64,000 bases of DNA from Branchiostoma lanceolatum (taxonomy: Eukaryota; Chordata; Leptocardii; Amphioxiformes; Branchiostomatidae). Shown in pieces: positions 35,401 through 46,502 of the stretch (the stretch's first letter is position 1; every line of letters starts with the position of its first letter). The stretch covers positions 7,561,552-7,625,551 of the forward strand of contig NC_089740.1 in assembly GCF_035083965.1 (NCBI RefSeq), in the 5' to 3' direction. Both the position numbers and the translations under genes were made by a program. The notes below the pieces were generated by a model. That model made no database searches, was not told the DNA's origin, and saw only the letters and a program-made list of their open reading frames with translations.

Positions 35401-37704
35401 TTAACCACTAGCTCTGGGTCCCAAACCTTTGATAGGAGGGCACTGAATAGGTTATGCGAAGTAAACATGACATAGTTATAAGGAGAGGCAAGGAAGCATT
35501 TTAACAGTTTTCTAACCATGCCCCCCTCCCCCCTTGCAGGACTATCTTGTAGCGCTGACCCTTCAACAAGAGGCAGCCCAGGATGGAGAACAGCAGTCAG
35601 CAGCCATGTCAGAGTGAGTGATAATTACTTTTTCCCCTGGAGTATTGTAGAATGATTCAGTCTGTACAGGTAAAGATACTGGTGCTGAACACTATCCACA
35701 TAAAGGTGAGCATGTCTGTCCTTGGTGCTGAACACTAACCACACACAGGTGAACATGCCTGTCCTTAGTGCTGAACACCATCCAATCACATTTAATCACA
35801 TCTGTCCTTGGTGCTGACCACTTATCACACACCAGTTAACATGTATGTCCTTGGTGCTGAACACTATCAAGACACAGGTGAACATGCCTGTCATTGGCAC
35901 TAAATTCAGGATCTAAAGGATTATCAAAATGTTTTCCTGTTGTTGCAGTCTGGAGCTTGCCAAGAAGCTACAAGAAGAAGAAGATGCGAGAGCGCAGCAG
36001 TTGTATGCTCAGCAGTTACAACAACAACAACAACAGCAGCAGCAGAGACAACAACAACAACAAGCTGCGGGTGCTGCCCAACCCCAACCCTTACCCACCC
36101 CGGCCCAGGCCCAGCCCATACCCGCCGGTCAACCACCCAGGAAGAAAGAGGTGAGTTTTTTATGCCAAGGAAAAACAGCAACTAGTTTTGAGGATTTAGA
36201 TCAATTGTCATTACAAGGTCCAAGGTTTGTACTTGATGAATTTGACTTCCTTTTAAGTAAAGGGGCCGTAGTTAACCTTCTTCTACCAAGGTAGCCTTTG
36301 GTACCAAATTTGCATTTGGCTGAAGGGAATAGGCTTAGGACTGTAATGGGTGCAGGCTTACTACAAATTATGAAAATTGACCTTGTACATTGTATTATCT
36401 CAGTATTATGATTATGTATAAAGGGACAAATTGATATAAAACAAAGGTTTTGAATTCATCAATTCAAATTTGGATGGATTATCCTATGCCTAGGATAGGG
36501 CTGATAAGACAAGCCCATCTTTTAGAAAGGGACATTAATGCCGCACTGCTTGGCCATTAGTGTGGCATACTTAGAAGTAATGCGGCATTAATTTTGCCCC
36601 CAAACTTTCTCTGTCTTTCTACCTCCTCCCTTCTCACCACTCTTGTGGCTGTACTATTCACTCCCCCCCTCCAGGCACCGTCACAACCTAAACCTCCGAC
36701 CCCTCCTCAACCATCTCAGCCGGTCTCCACAGGGGGGCAACCCCCTGCTGCACCCAAGAAGAAAGAGGTACGGCATGCCTGCATGCGTACATCGAAAAAA
36801 TGGCTGCACACCCCCCTCCCCCTTTCTTGCTGTTGTAAAGTGTCCCTTCAGTATATTCTTGTAGCTACTGGCAACTGTTGGGCTATCTTTTTATGACTAG
36901 ATAGAATTTTACAAACTAGAAAAAAACATTCAATCCATTTTCCACATGCTCATTCTTCAGCTATGATATGATTGGAAGTTGACAGCATGTTTCAGTTTTG
37001 TTTCAGGTATCGAAATACACCTATACAGGAACCTTCTTGCCTTTAGCATGAAATTCTTAGATTGAATTTGCTCAGATGATTTTTTTCAGCCCTGTCTTCA
37101 CTTCCCTGCATGTCGCATCCCTTTCTAATGCTTGTATTTGTCTCAACTGCAGTATTCTCTGTGTCAAAGTAACTGTTCCTTTATTCCTTTACCATGAGAT
37201 AAGGGAATGTACTGTAAATGCAGAAATGTTCGCACGGATTTGATTTCGCGGAAGGGAGAAAATGGAGTGTTTGCGGTGGTTTACGGTTCACGGTTGAAAC
37301 AATAGTAGCTTTAAAGTCACACAATGGAACGGCTTTTCGCGGTGGTTTTAAGTTTGCAGTATAGAGTTCTGCGAAAACTGCGAACATAAAACCATTGCGA
37401 ACACTTCTGCATCTACAGTATCAGGTAGTCTTTATTATTGCAATGAAGGTGTCTAGCATATGTTTATTTTGGGAACAAGGAGAATACGATTTTGCGTCCC
37501 AGGCTAAGTAAACTCACAATGTAAAGCAAAAGAGAAGATTGTGCTTTTTCCTTGGACCATAGCTTATGCTCATGCATGAAAAGGGATCCAATTTTGAAAT
37601 AAAAGGATAAAACCTTCAGCTTTGATATGAAGTACTATGATACGTACATTTGTATTTATTGGACTTTTTCTCCCCTCTTACAGGATAAGTGTACGATTCT
37701 ATGA
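26487..37704 (+). CDS. MINDY-1/2 (FAM63)-type deubiquitinase, 10 coding exons, ~602 aa
   Basis: Cysteine protease of the MINDY family, which trims K48-linked polyubiquitin. Exons: 26487-27255, 29761-29946, 32643-32783, 33391-33533, 33965-34046, 34535-34632 (alternative end 34728), 35540-35613, 35949-36150, 36675-36767, 37684-37704; total 1809 nt. Seen: acidic, Ser/Glu-rich N-terminus (1-205); catalytic motif QNENGPCPLLALMNVL with Gln217 and Cys223, the same spacing as the known Gln/Cys pair; GDCILSSAP, HFEYTPECIVFDLLG and YHGWLIDPQ blocks; FFRNNHFSTMYKHK with the likely catalytic His405; the DYLVALTLQQE helix that resembles a ubiquitin-interacting segment; a Gln-rich run near 513-530; Pro-rich exons; C-terminus KKKEDKCTIL. 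ATG 26487 (GCCATGG) is the first good Kozak start; upstream in-frame codons lack ATG. Length fits MINDY-2 (621 in human) better than MINDY-1 (469). The short last exon (7 codons) is least certain, but its phase is right. Confidence 0.9.
28565..29208. mobile_element. pogo/Tigger-like MITE, TA target
   Basis: Ends 'cagtagaatccagctatttg' and the inverse of 'cagtagaatccgcttatttg', flanked by TA (28563-28564 and 29209-29210). 644 bp, in the first MINDY intron. The end sequence resembles pogo/Tigger TIRs as remembered. No transposase frame seen. Confidence 0.7.
29953..30236. mobile_element. Hairpin TIR element abutting a MINDY splice donor
   Basis: Imperfect TIRs 'cataggtgccttagaagtat' and 'atacttaggtacccctata'. 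TAAGT precedes (29948-29952) and follows (30237-30241), a candidate 5-bp target duplication. The left TAAGT is part of the donor GTAAGT of exon 29761-29946. AT-rich interior with repeated 'ttttacggaattcatac'-like segments. Confidence 0.6.
31034..31220. mobile_element. Short copy of the CAGGGGTTTTTCTAG element, inverted
   Basis: Runs from 'ctaaatcaggaaagagggg' to 'tttttctagaaaaatccctg', the reverse of both ends of 14907-16150, with 'gtgctccctcttg' inside. It lies in a MINDY intron. Confidence 0.5.
32240..32490 (+). mobile_element. tRNA-derived SINE in a MINDY intron
   Basis: Plus-strand copy with head 'gtggcgtaaaagttagagtg', B-box-like 'tgtttgaatcccc' and a tail with 'aggacattgaatggaggtc', matching the 7255-7515 copy. 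A truncated body fragment of the same family may lie near 44045-44110, and a decayed minus copy near 22845-22960. Confidence 0.6.
33671..33872. mobile_element. Palindromic TIR element, same family, in a MINDY intron
   Basis: Starts 'tactgtaaattcatg' and ends 'gatttacagta'. The interior 'agcggtggttttatttagc' is the family core. Divergent copy without coding capacity. Confidence 0.5.
34633..34728 (+). CDS. Optional 32-codon extension of MINDY exon 6
   Basis: Exon 34535-34632 ends CAGATCGATCAG before GTACTG. The frame stays open for another 96 nt to a second site, AAATGGACCAG before GTATTG. Both donors follow a (Q)(I/M)DQ codon run, and both leave phase 0 for the next exon (GACTATCTT). The shorter form gives QQQIDQDYLVALTLQ, which I recall as closer to vertebrate MINDY proteins. 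The longer form would insert VLKTVVSSLGD and following residues. Confidence 0.4.
34889..35206. mobile_element. Short copy of the hAT-like CAGGGCTCGAAATT element
   Basis: About 318 bp. The left end 'aggcctggaactactggg' and right end 'atgaatttcgagccctg' match the two ends of 14608-16281 in reverse, with 'acaccagtgcacctagatat' inside. It lies between MINDY exons 34535-34632 and 35540-35613. Confidence 0.55.
35665..35911. repeat. Inverted copy of the 43-bp minisatellite in a MINDY intron
   Basis: About five units, read in the opposite sense ('ctgtccttggtgctgaacac', 'caggtgaacatgcctgtcc'), sit between MINDY exons 35540-35613 and 35949-36150. A single decayed unit is visible near 41155-41195. Confidence 0.8.
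37210..37420. mobile_element. Palindromic TIR element, best preserved copy, in the last MINDY intron
   Basis: About 211 bp, starting 'tactgtaaatgcagaaatg' and ending 'cttctgcatctacagta', with 'ctgcgaacataaaaccattg' inside. Its ends fold back on each other. A further divergent copy lies near 43766-43983 in the THAP gene's second intron. Confidence 0.7.
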
Positions 37705-40700
37705 TGACTGTGCTGCTGAGAGCCCCCTCCCCCCCCCCATCTGAAGGAAACCTGCCACCCCTTTTTTGAAGTCCAAGAGCCCACACTAGAACAAAGTTCA
37801 ATATGAAAATTTGGTGAACTATTTTGTCTGTATTGGAGAATTTTTTAAGCAAAATGTAATACCCCCAGTCGGGTAATGGTGTAATCCAACCGTAATAGTC
37901 TGACAAAGAGACAAGGGCCGTGGAATTTGAAAAGTAGGGGTGGACAGGTGTAGTGGAGGGAAGATTGGAAGTTTCCAGATGACATACTCCACTCTTGCAA
38001 GACACATATTTGGGAAAATGTGCATTCCAATCAGGAACAATGTGGTATGCAGATCATACAATGTACCAAACTGTGCCTCAGTCCAAAAATGTTACTCCTG
38101 CAGTACTGATATGCTCTGCTAGAGGGAGCTTTAAACATGCAAGCTTAAGACACCATGTTTGTGTAAGAAATGTTTTGTACAATCCTAGATTTGTAGTTTT
38201 GAAGCAGCACTTAACAATAGTGAAACTCACTCTCTGTTGCATTTCTGAACTCATTGTGGAAACTATTTTTTTTTTTTTTTTGGAAAGCCCATCTTTATTA
38301 TAAGCCTGCATGATTGTAATTGTGAAAACAGTGAAAATTGTGACAAATTACAAAATGTTTTTCTTCAGAGATTGCTAAATGTAGCATTTTACTGACAGCC
38401 AAGCCCTAAGAATTATGGAAAGAACATCTATATAAAATTTATTGAAAAGATTATTTTCAAGCTCTTTTGTCGGAAAGGCCACTACCCCTTATAGTATTGT
38501 CTAAAGCTCATGATGATTGGATGAAACTGGAAAATGTTGATACATTGTAGCTTTAAGGAATTTGTTTGTAGACAATGCAGTAGTAGCAGTAGCATACATG
38601 ACATTCTTCAGCTTGTATAAAGCTAATCGTTGCCAGTTTGATTTGAAAATGCTTTATGTGCTTTAATTTTTTTGTTTCAAGTGTCTGTTATTGGCTAAGA
38701 AGTCTTGAGGTTTTCTTGGTAGAAAAAGGAAAAAGTTTGAGAACTTCTGATCATCAAGAAAGTAGAAAATGAGTGGCTCAAACTGTACGATCAAACAAAG
38801 CTAACTGTAAGCTAGTATACGCGTATGTTTCAATTATGATAATTTGATATTTTTTACTTTTCACTGGTAGTTGTTTCTCAAGCTAGAAAAACTTGAAATT
38901 GGGCACTACACATTTTGTTGCAGTACTGAAATTTTGAGATATGTTTTATTTTGGGTAATTCGGCAGTTTTGTTTAATAATCATTTGAGTAGCCTGCCTAG
39001 AACAAATATAGATTCAGTTTGGGTAGTTTGGAAAAATTGCTACGAAAAGAAGAGAAAAAAAGCAATTTGATCGGACCATGGAGTCACTAGCATTTGTTCC
39101 TGCCAATTAAAACCATTTTGCTGTGTCTAAAAAAAGCAATTCAAAAAGATATAAAAACTTTATGAAATACCAGTAATGTTATATAAAATCACCCAGTTAA
39201 ATTCCAATGTTATGATTTTACTTCCCACACCTATTACTACTAAAGCTATCAGACTTCTTAAAACCAACTTTTTCTGCCAATTTTTGTTGTTGTGCAAGGC
39301 ATGGCAATGTTCCTAATTATAGCATTAAATTGTCTTAAGGATAAAACTTATATTTACAAGATGCAATAGAATTGATATGCAGCATTAAGTGTTCGAATAT
39401 CCTATTTAGTTGTAAAATACAATTTCAGAATGTGCAAATCGATAACAGCTTAAGGAAAAAAAAAAACATTTTTCACCTCTGTTCAGTTAAAACTAGTCAA
39501 ATTGTTTCCAAGTTGTGTTTTAGGTAACAGTTTTCCAAGAACCATAGATTATGATTTACAATCTTAGGAAATATTTCAAAATACAATACATATATATCTT
39601 AGCACAGTCAATGCATTGTATAGTTTTTGGGCAGTACTTTACCTTTTTTTAGGAAACATATTTGTTATACAAATTTGTAAAACAGATTTGGTAAGAGGTG
39701 GAATGAATAAAATTTTGTTTGGAATTATGATTTTGGCAAAAGGTTGGGCAAGTTTCCGGTATAAGCTAAAAATGGGTGAATATGATGTTACATATGATGT
39801 TACATATTGTACATGTGTATAGTATCTGTTAGAATTTCTGTTATTTTGCTATGTTGTTTATATATATAACCTACAGATTTTTTTGTCCTTTTTTAGCATG
39901 TTGATTTTGCAGTCTTCCTGCATTGTCCACCATTTAAAGCTACATCTTCTGATTGGTTCTTCCCATAGCAACTCAAGTGCAGTATGTCTGATTGGCCAAT
40001 CAAAATCCACAACATTTACTCCAAGGAATACATGATTTGACAAGAGCCTGTGTTGATATGTTGTTGAATGTAGACCCAAAATGAAACGGAGGTGTCAGAT
40101 TACTGTGTGAATTTTCATAACCTGATAAATTCATGACCTGGCCTAGCAACAGAAAGAATAGGAACATTTCATTTTACTTTCTTCTCTTTACAAAATCTCT
40201 TCACATGTCTATACCCCCTTTCCAATGGGTTAACAAGGATATATGCATCATAGTACATGTATCTGAAATGCTGTAGTAATGTGCTTTGTAGCTACCATGC
40301 AGTGTAGGTATCTTCTTTGCTACTGGTATATTTTGTATTGACCCGGTTTTTGTATGTGTTTTGTTTATACTTACCTTTTTTCAGTTAAATGAAAGCAGAT
40401 CCAAAAACTTTAATTTGATAAATTGGTTAATGGTGAAGGCATATTTTATGCTGTGTGCTAATTTCAATTGAGTTTTTGTCAATGTTTTTTTTCTAAAGTA
40501 ATCTGACAAGGATTTTTTTTTAAATCCCTCCATTCAATAGTGGCATCTTCCATTTCCCTTACTGTAGTAAAGGATAAATGGAAGAGTCCACTAATTGATT
40601 AGGGTTGTGGAGAGTGAATTGTTTTCTATTTATTACTTGCTGAGTAGAGAACTTGGAAGGGATAGAATAATGATAGATATCAAAGGAGCATCTTTGTTTT

Positions 40701-40924
40701 TGGTTAATAATGATATGTATAGTTTAAGATTAACATCTATTTGTGGATGGAGAGGGAATTCGAAGATAGAAAACAGTTGAATTGAGCTGTAGTATTTTGG
40801 TTACAACACCATAGCTTTGCAATGCACATGTATATGAACTTCCATTTCTTTACAATGTTGATGTCAAACTGCTTTAAACTGAGACCGAATGTGTTGTCAG
40901 GAAATGTGCAGTACACTTAATAAA
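37705..40924 (+). other. MINDY 3' UTR with poly(A) signal
   Basis: About 3.2 kb of AT-rich, non-coding sequence from the stop codon to AATAAA at 40919-40924. It contains a T-run near 38268-38281 and an A-run near 39460-39470. No gene or clear transposable element seen. Short open frames here are not supported. Confidence 0.55.
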
Positions 40925-41504
40925 CTTTTCAACTGGTTTCAAGGACAGAACTGGACAAGATTGTGTGTTTTGTTGCATGTATGTGGTGTGTGATTATTTT
41001 ATGCAGTAGACTATAAATTATGTAAATGCTGTAGACTAATTTGCTTGCTGAAGAAATATGGTTGAAACTAGCCATATGGCAATAATTTGCCATGGATAGA
41101 CAGCCACTGAGTTACAGTGTGTGTGTGAAAATGTAACTAACTGTGAAGAGATAGCGTTCAGCACAAAGGACAGGTATGTTTACCTCTGTATTTGTGTGTG
41201 TGTGCTAGAAGGTTCAAAAGACCACCCTTTATGTTTGCATGCATATGTATTCTTGCGTGTGAGAGGAAGCAGTTTGAAACTGCGATCGGATACCATTTAC
41301 TCTACAAAAAGAGATCGATGCCGAACAGCAATGTGATACCATTTCAATATTTTCAAATGCGTTATGAAAAATGACACTCATATTTTTCTATGCATGATAT
41401 CTCTTCCTGTTGATTTTCTCTTTTTTTTTCATTAGTCCACCAAATCATAATTCAATGCCTCTTAGCAGAGACGTTACATGTCGACCTTTTGACCGACATT
41501 GTTT

Positions 41505-41777
41505 TTATTTACATCCGGGCATTTCTGACGTCACAAAGTCGGCCATCTTGGTTGTTTAAAAATATCTGTCTTCGCCGTTGTGTTGCTTTAAAACCACTAA
41601 ATCGTGCCTATTTCTGTCCTAGTTTATGGTCAACGCTTGTGTAGCTGGACGTCCTTGTATGACCGTGTGTCTATTAGCGGTATCTGACCCTAGCGCCTCC
41701 GTAAAAGTGTCACACCAAGCCTACGCGAGCCAAAACAAGGAAGTGGGGAGGGGGGCAGTGACCCAACCCTCGCCATC
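41505..41777 (+). promoter_or_regulatory. Promoter and 5' UTR of the THAP/zinc-finger gene
   Basis: A perfect CRE-type palindrome TGACGTCA lies at 41526-41533 and an inverted YY1-like core GGCCATCTTG at 41541-41550, in a locally GC-richer stretch. An upstream ATG at 41626 opens a 69-codon frame that overlaps the real start, so it could act as a uORF if transcription begins upstream of it. Confidence 0.55.
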
Positions 41778-44700
41778 ATGCCGAACTGTATTGTTTGCAA
41801 AAACTACAACACGAAGACGAAGGGCCGAGGAATAAGTTACCACCAGTTTCCTCAAGATGAAGGCAGGCTACAGAAGTGGCTGGCGGCTGTCGAACCCCAC
41901 CTACGGCCGCCGTGGACAGTCGACAGAATTCGCACAAGATTTACAAGCCGACCTGAGGTGTGTTCAGAACACTTCTCGCCGAGTTGTTGTATCGACAACC
42001 CAAAGACGAAGCTTGTTGCGTACAAAGTCCCTATAAAAGTGCTTCTTAAGGATGCCGTGCCCACCATATTCAGAGAGAATAAGTCAGGAGAGTCGCCGGA
42101 TTGCCAATTAAGTGAAAAGCGAATACAGGTAACGTGTTATTACAAATATTTATTAATATTAAGTTTGAACGTTGTAAGATAACGTTACTTGTATATCCTT
42201 CAGTTCAGTTGAATCCACATTTTGGTTTTTAATAGAATTAGATTACTTGATGGTCATCTATGTAATAAGGTTAACTTGTATGTTTTCAAATGTAACCGTA
42301 CTTGAAGTACTAGTAAGACTGATACTTGTATTACTAGTGGTAATGTAGTTTCTGCATTGTATTACTTACTCCCCGCCAGACTCCAATCCCTTGGTTAAGT
42401 TGAACAGATACTATAAATTTAGTTTAATTTTAAGACAACTTGATTTTGTAGCAGGGAGACAATGGAGTGATCATGGGGGTTTTTAGTTTGCTGTTAAAAC
42501 AAGGCGGTCAATGGGCAAAAGACTGAACATTGAGCACATTGAGTTACATTTTTTCAATCAATCACATGTTCAACTATGCCAGACGAGTCTGAAATCTAGG
42601 CTAGGTGTCTAAAGTAAATGATTGCACAATTTTTTAGATAATAATTTTCATTCAGTCATTCATTTGTTCTTTCAGCTTGTCCAAGAGAAACTCCAGCCTG
42701 TGGATCCTCAACTCTCTGAGCCCAGCAACGAGTTACAGTCTGGACCAATCAGCAGACTCGGTCTACAGAGTGGACCAATCACAATTAGCAAATCCGAACC
42801 ACTAACTGAACCAATCGGCGGACCTGACACACAGTCGGGACCAATCAGCAGACCTGAATCAATGAGTAGACCTGAACCACAGATTGTACAAATCATCAAA
42901 CTCAGGCCAACGAGTGGACCAATCAGCACATTTGAACCACAGTCTGGACCAATCATAAAACTTGAACCACAGTCTGGACCATTCAGCGGACCTGAAGCAC
43001 AGTCTGGACCAATCAGATTACCCGGGCCACAGATTGGACCAATCATGAGACCAAGTAGCATACCTGTACAACTTTTTGGACCAATCAGTATACCCAAAAC
43101 ACAGTCTGGACCAATCAGCAGACTTGAAATACAGACTGGACCAGTCATCAAAAGACTTAAACCACAGACTAGACCAACCAGTAATACACCTGAACCACAG
43201 ATAGAACCAATCAACGAACTTGAACAACAGACTGGACCAATCTTCAAATCTGAACCACAGTCTGGACAAATCAGCAGCCTTAAACCACTGTCTGGACCAA
43301 TTAGAACACCGGAACCACAGATTGGACCAATCAGAACATCTGAACCACAGAGTGGACCAATCAGCATACCTCATACACAGACAGGTCCAGTCAACACACT
43401 GGAGCCACAAACTGGACCAATCAGCACACTTCATACACAAACTGGACCAATCAGCACACCTCAACAACAACCCATAGACACAAATTCAGACTGCGTTTTG
43501 TTTCCAGTTGGACCCAAAATATCTGTTCTTGACATGTAAGTACCTAATTTTACCATTTTCAAGTGTACCTGGCATCTTCTATATCAATCATTTTTAAAAC
43601 CATCTTGTATGATAGACAATACTAATGTCATATAGTCATGTGAGTGAAAACATATACTATACTAACAAACAAACAACTACTATCCATAACTACTATCCAT
43701 GGCTAGTGTCATACTGTGTTTGTGATATTGACTATGTAATGTTACAATGAAGAAAGGAGTGTCGCCGTAACTGTTACTGTGATTCTTGACATTTTTGCAG
43801 TAGCTTTGTTTGCAGTTTTCATAGTGATCTCAAGATCTTCACCAGCAACTTAAACTGGTGTTTCTATTACTGTACAGTATGTGACTATAGCATTACCACA
43901 AACTTTAAACCACCATGCACAAACATTCCATTTTCTCCCTACCGCGAAATGAGATCACTGCAAACTGTAAGACATCTACTGTACTTTGCTGGGTGAATTA
44001 CACTGCAGTTTGATGACTGCAGTTTGATGACTATAATCTGACGGTGTAAATGGGTACCTGACTTCGGTTGGGGAAGGTCGTATTGAGGTCACCTGGTGGT
44101 GCCGAATGGCAGCTGCCCAGACCCTTGCGACAATTCCAATTTACACATAATGCAAGTGTGGATAAGATATGTATATGTATATGTTGTGTATTATGTAAAT
44201 TACCTGTAAACCCTGCATCAATTCAGCGGCTGGACAAAGGCTGCCATTGCAGGTAATTTCTGACCAATAAAAGACCAATAAAATAAGACTTACAGATGCT
44301 ACTGCTCTCTTTACAGCAAGATGGAAAGACCTACCCAGCCAGCAGACATCAAGCCTTTCCAGTGTCAACACTGTGACTTTACAACAACTCTGAAGAAAGA
44401 CCTAGACACACACACAGTGCAACATGTCTTTGAAAAGGCCTTCAAGTGCAAAATCTGTGGCCACTTGGCAGCCTTTCGCAGTGCCTTGAAAAAGCACATG
44501 TTTGTACACACAAGAGAGAAACCCTTCAAGTGCGACCACTGCGACTATTCGTCCGTCAGCAGAAAGGACTTAGAACTACACACTGCTCACCAACACACTG
44601 GCGAGAAGCAGTACAAGTGTAACGTTTGCGAATATACAACCGCTCGGAAACACAATTTGAACCAGCACATGAACCAGCATGTTAGCGAGAAACCCTTCAT

Positions 44701-44902
44701 GTGTGGGGAGTGTGGGTTCAGGACAAACTACAAGTACTCGCTAGAGAAACACATGAAGGTTCACATCTGCAATCTGGACAAGCCACACAAGTGTACACAG
44801 TGTAGTTATGGTAGTTTCAGTAAGAAACACTTACAGAGACATACACGAGTCCGCCATACTAAGAATGTGAAGAATAAATGTGTGAAGAGTCAAAGTGCAT
44901 GA
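41778..44902 (+). CDS. THAP domain - decapeptide repeat - six C2H2 zinc finger protein (598 aa)
   Basis: Probable nuclear DNA-binding protein. Exons 41778-42128, 42676-43535 and 44317-44902 total 1797 nt. Seen: N-terminal THAP zinc domain (1-95) starting MPNCIVCKNY, with FPQDEGRLQKWL, W46-type residues, CSEHFSPSCC and the characteristic AVPTIF; a repetitive middle (about 130-390) built of units like QSGPISRLEP; then six C2H2 fingers from about 410 (QCQHC..H..H, KCKIC, KCDHC, KCNVC, MCGEC, KCTQC) with EKPF/EKQY-type linkers. Exon joins: phase 0 then phase 2 (GAC AT|C AAG). THAP and C2H2 modules each bind DNA, and THAP proteins often derive from P-element-like transposases. I do not recall a standard named gene with this order. 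No transposase body is present. Target sites and function are unknown. Confidence 0.85.
42727..43470 (+). repeat. Coding minisatellite: ~23 imperfect 30-bp units in the THAP gene
   Basis: In-frame repeats with DNA core 'cagtctggaccaatcagcag' encode a decapeptide consensus Q-S/T-G-P-I-S-x-x-E-P. Spacing varies between 10 and about 14 codons in places, and third positions vary freely. The opposite strand is open across most of it as a by-product of the composition. Confidence 0.9.
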
Positions 44903-45538
44903 CTTTTATGCACATATACATTCATGGATTATACAAGACATGCAGCAATTGTGAAGAAGATTTATTTTAATTGAAGAATTCAATTTTAGTCCAGCTTTTG
45001 GAAATGGTTGAAATTGTCCTTTTTATCCAAGTCAAATACAATAGAGCAGGACTATTACTAGTACATATAGCTGATCACTGCTTATTTTGAGAATATTTTT
45101 GGATGCAAAATAGTTTGGAAATACAAAATCAGTTACTTTTAAGTTAAAAGTGTGAGGAAAGCTGCAGACACCTCAGTGTACACATTTGAAAGTAATCAAG
45201 ACTTCATGACCTCACAATGTGAGTATATCATTGTGACTTGTTATTTATTCTGACTGTCAGAGACAGAAATAAATGTATCAAACTGGCCTGCCGACGTTTC
45301 ATGCCTGTAATGTCACATGGTTATCGTGTTATACATTGTTTCCATTCACCTATGGATGTAATCAATATGCATTCCTGCCATTGGTCCAAGTGGTACCTGA
45401 TATACTTTTGCACTTTATGTGACATCAAGACGGGCTTTAGCCCACATTGCTGGGGTATATTTTAGCCCTATATTAAAAGCAGTACAGTGTCATCTATGGT
45501 GGGTTTTTAGAATATTTGATTTTACATCCATGTAAAAC
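44903..45538 (+). other. 3' UTR of the THAP/zinc-finger gene
   Basis: AATAAA occurs at 45268-45273, giving a 3' UTR of about 390 nt, and again at 45997-46002 inside the convergent WSC flank. No gene is seen. Confidence 0.5.
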
Positions 45539-46502
45539 GGAGGTATGGTTTTTTACTCAGTGTGCATGAGTGTCCGGCAAAATATCTTAAGAACCTCTGG
45601 ATGGATTGCGATGATATTTGGTACGTGAGTAGGTGTTATAAACCCAACGTACGGTCAAGGCCGATCTTGGTACTGCAGAAGGACTTCTGTTCTTTGTATC
45701 TTTGGTTTTGAACATGCTGCGGTCTTCTTTTTTTTCTAGGCCATTTTTTTCTAGGTTAGTTGGCAAACAAAAATATATTTATCTGCACACTCAGGCTTCT
45801 GTGTTAAAACACCCGGGATCATTTCAGACAACTGCTGCTGACTCGGAGAGAGGGGTCATCTTCTGTGACCTTTCTTTGTGCCCTTTACAGCTAAACTATG
45901 CCCTGGAAATGATACCATTTATCAATCAGCCAATCCTGTCAACTGATTGGATCTGATACTATTCACTGGACAATCAGCCCGCAGCCATAAGTTTTAAATA
46001 AAGGACAGCTCAGTCATGCATTTTTACCGATCACCAGTTTTATTATACTTTCCAGTTAAAATGTTACACCAACATTGAGCATTAATAGGTTTTTCTACAG
46101 TCGAATATTATGGGCTATGTACCAAAGGAACACTAGCATATTGTTATAAACAATTAATAAGTGTACTTTTGTATCATTAGAATAACGTCCATTCACACCA
46201 TTGTATATATAGATCTTAGACTGTTTAAACAATTGAATGTGAGATATTTAAACTTGTAAATTTGTTTTTCTTGCTTCATCAACCTTTTCCCCAAAAGATA
46301 CATCGAGTTCTCATATAACTAAATCCTATCAGGTTAGAAATGTATAGAATCTAATCTACCCACATTTGCACTCCATTGTTATTTAATGAATGTTAGCCTC
46401 AGGGTTTAAAGACAACTAAATTCCTTCTGTATCTAAAAACAAAATCAAAGAAAAGATTATTTTGCTCAGCTAAGGTAAATTCAAGCTGTGCTTTAAGGTG
46501 TG
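45539..46502 (-). repeat. WSC 3' flank, source-type copy of the repeated unit
   Basis: The stretch from 'acggaggtatgg' to the WSC stop includes 'ggaaatgataccatttatca' and 'caccagttttatt'. It is the same sequence that precedes each decayed terminal exon at 52355-53307, 54305-55289 and 56300-57318, and in part 62490-63075. Confidence 0.65.
46039..46044 (-). other. Poly(A) signal of the WSC-domain gene
   Basis: TTTATT on the plus strand (AATAAA on minus), about 460 bp past the WSC stop codon. The surrounding sequence ('accgatcaccagttttatt') recurs in each downstream copy near 52790, 54770, 56790 and 62570. Confidence 0.5.

Noticed and set aside
35894..36185. Several frames rich in Q, T, N or V on both strands
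   Set aside because: All are alternative frames of the CAA/CAG-rich MINDY exon 35949-36150; only the Gln frame joins the flanking exons in phase.
37616..38005. 129-codon minus-strand frame
   Set aside because: Antisense to the last MINDY exon and 3' UTR, low-complexity, no domain.
42708..43367. 219-codon open frame on the minus strand, and another at 43018-43470
   Set aside because: They are antisense to the decapeptide repeats of the THAP gene. The open frames follow from the repeat composition (GGTCC/CAGA). No domain or start context.
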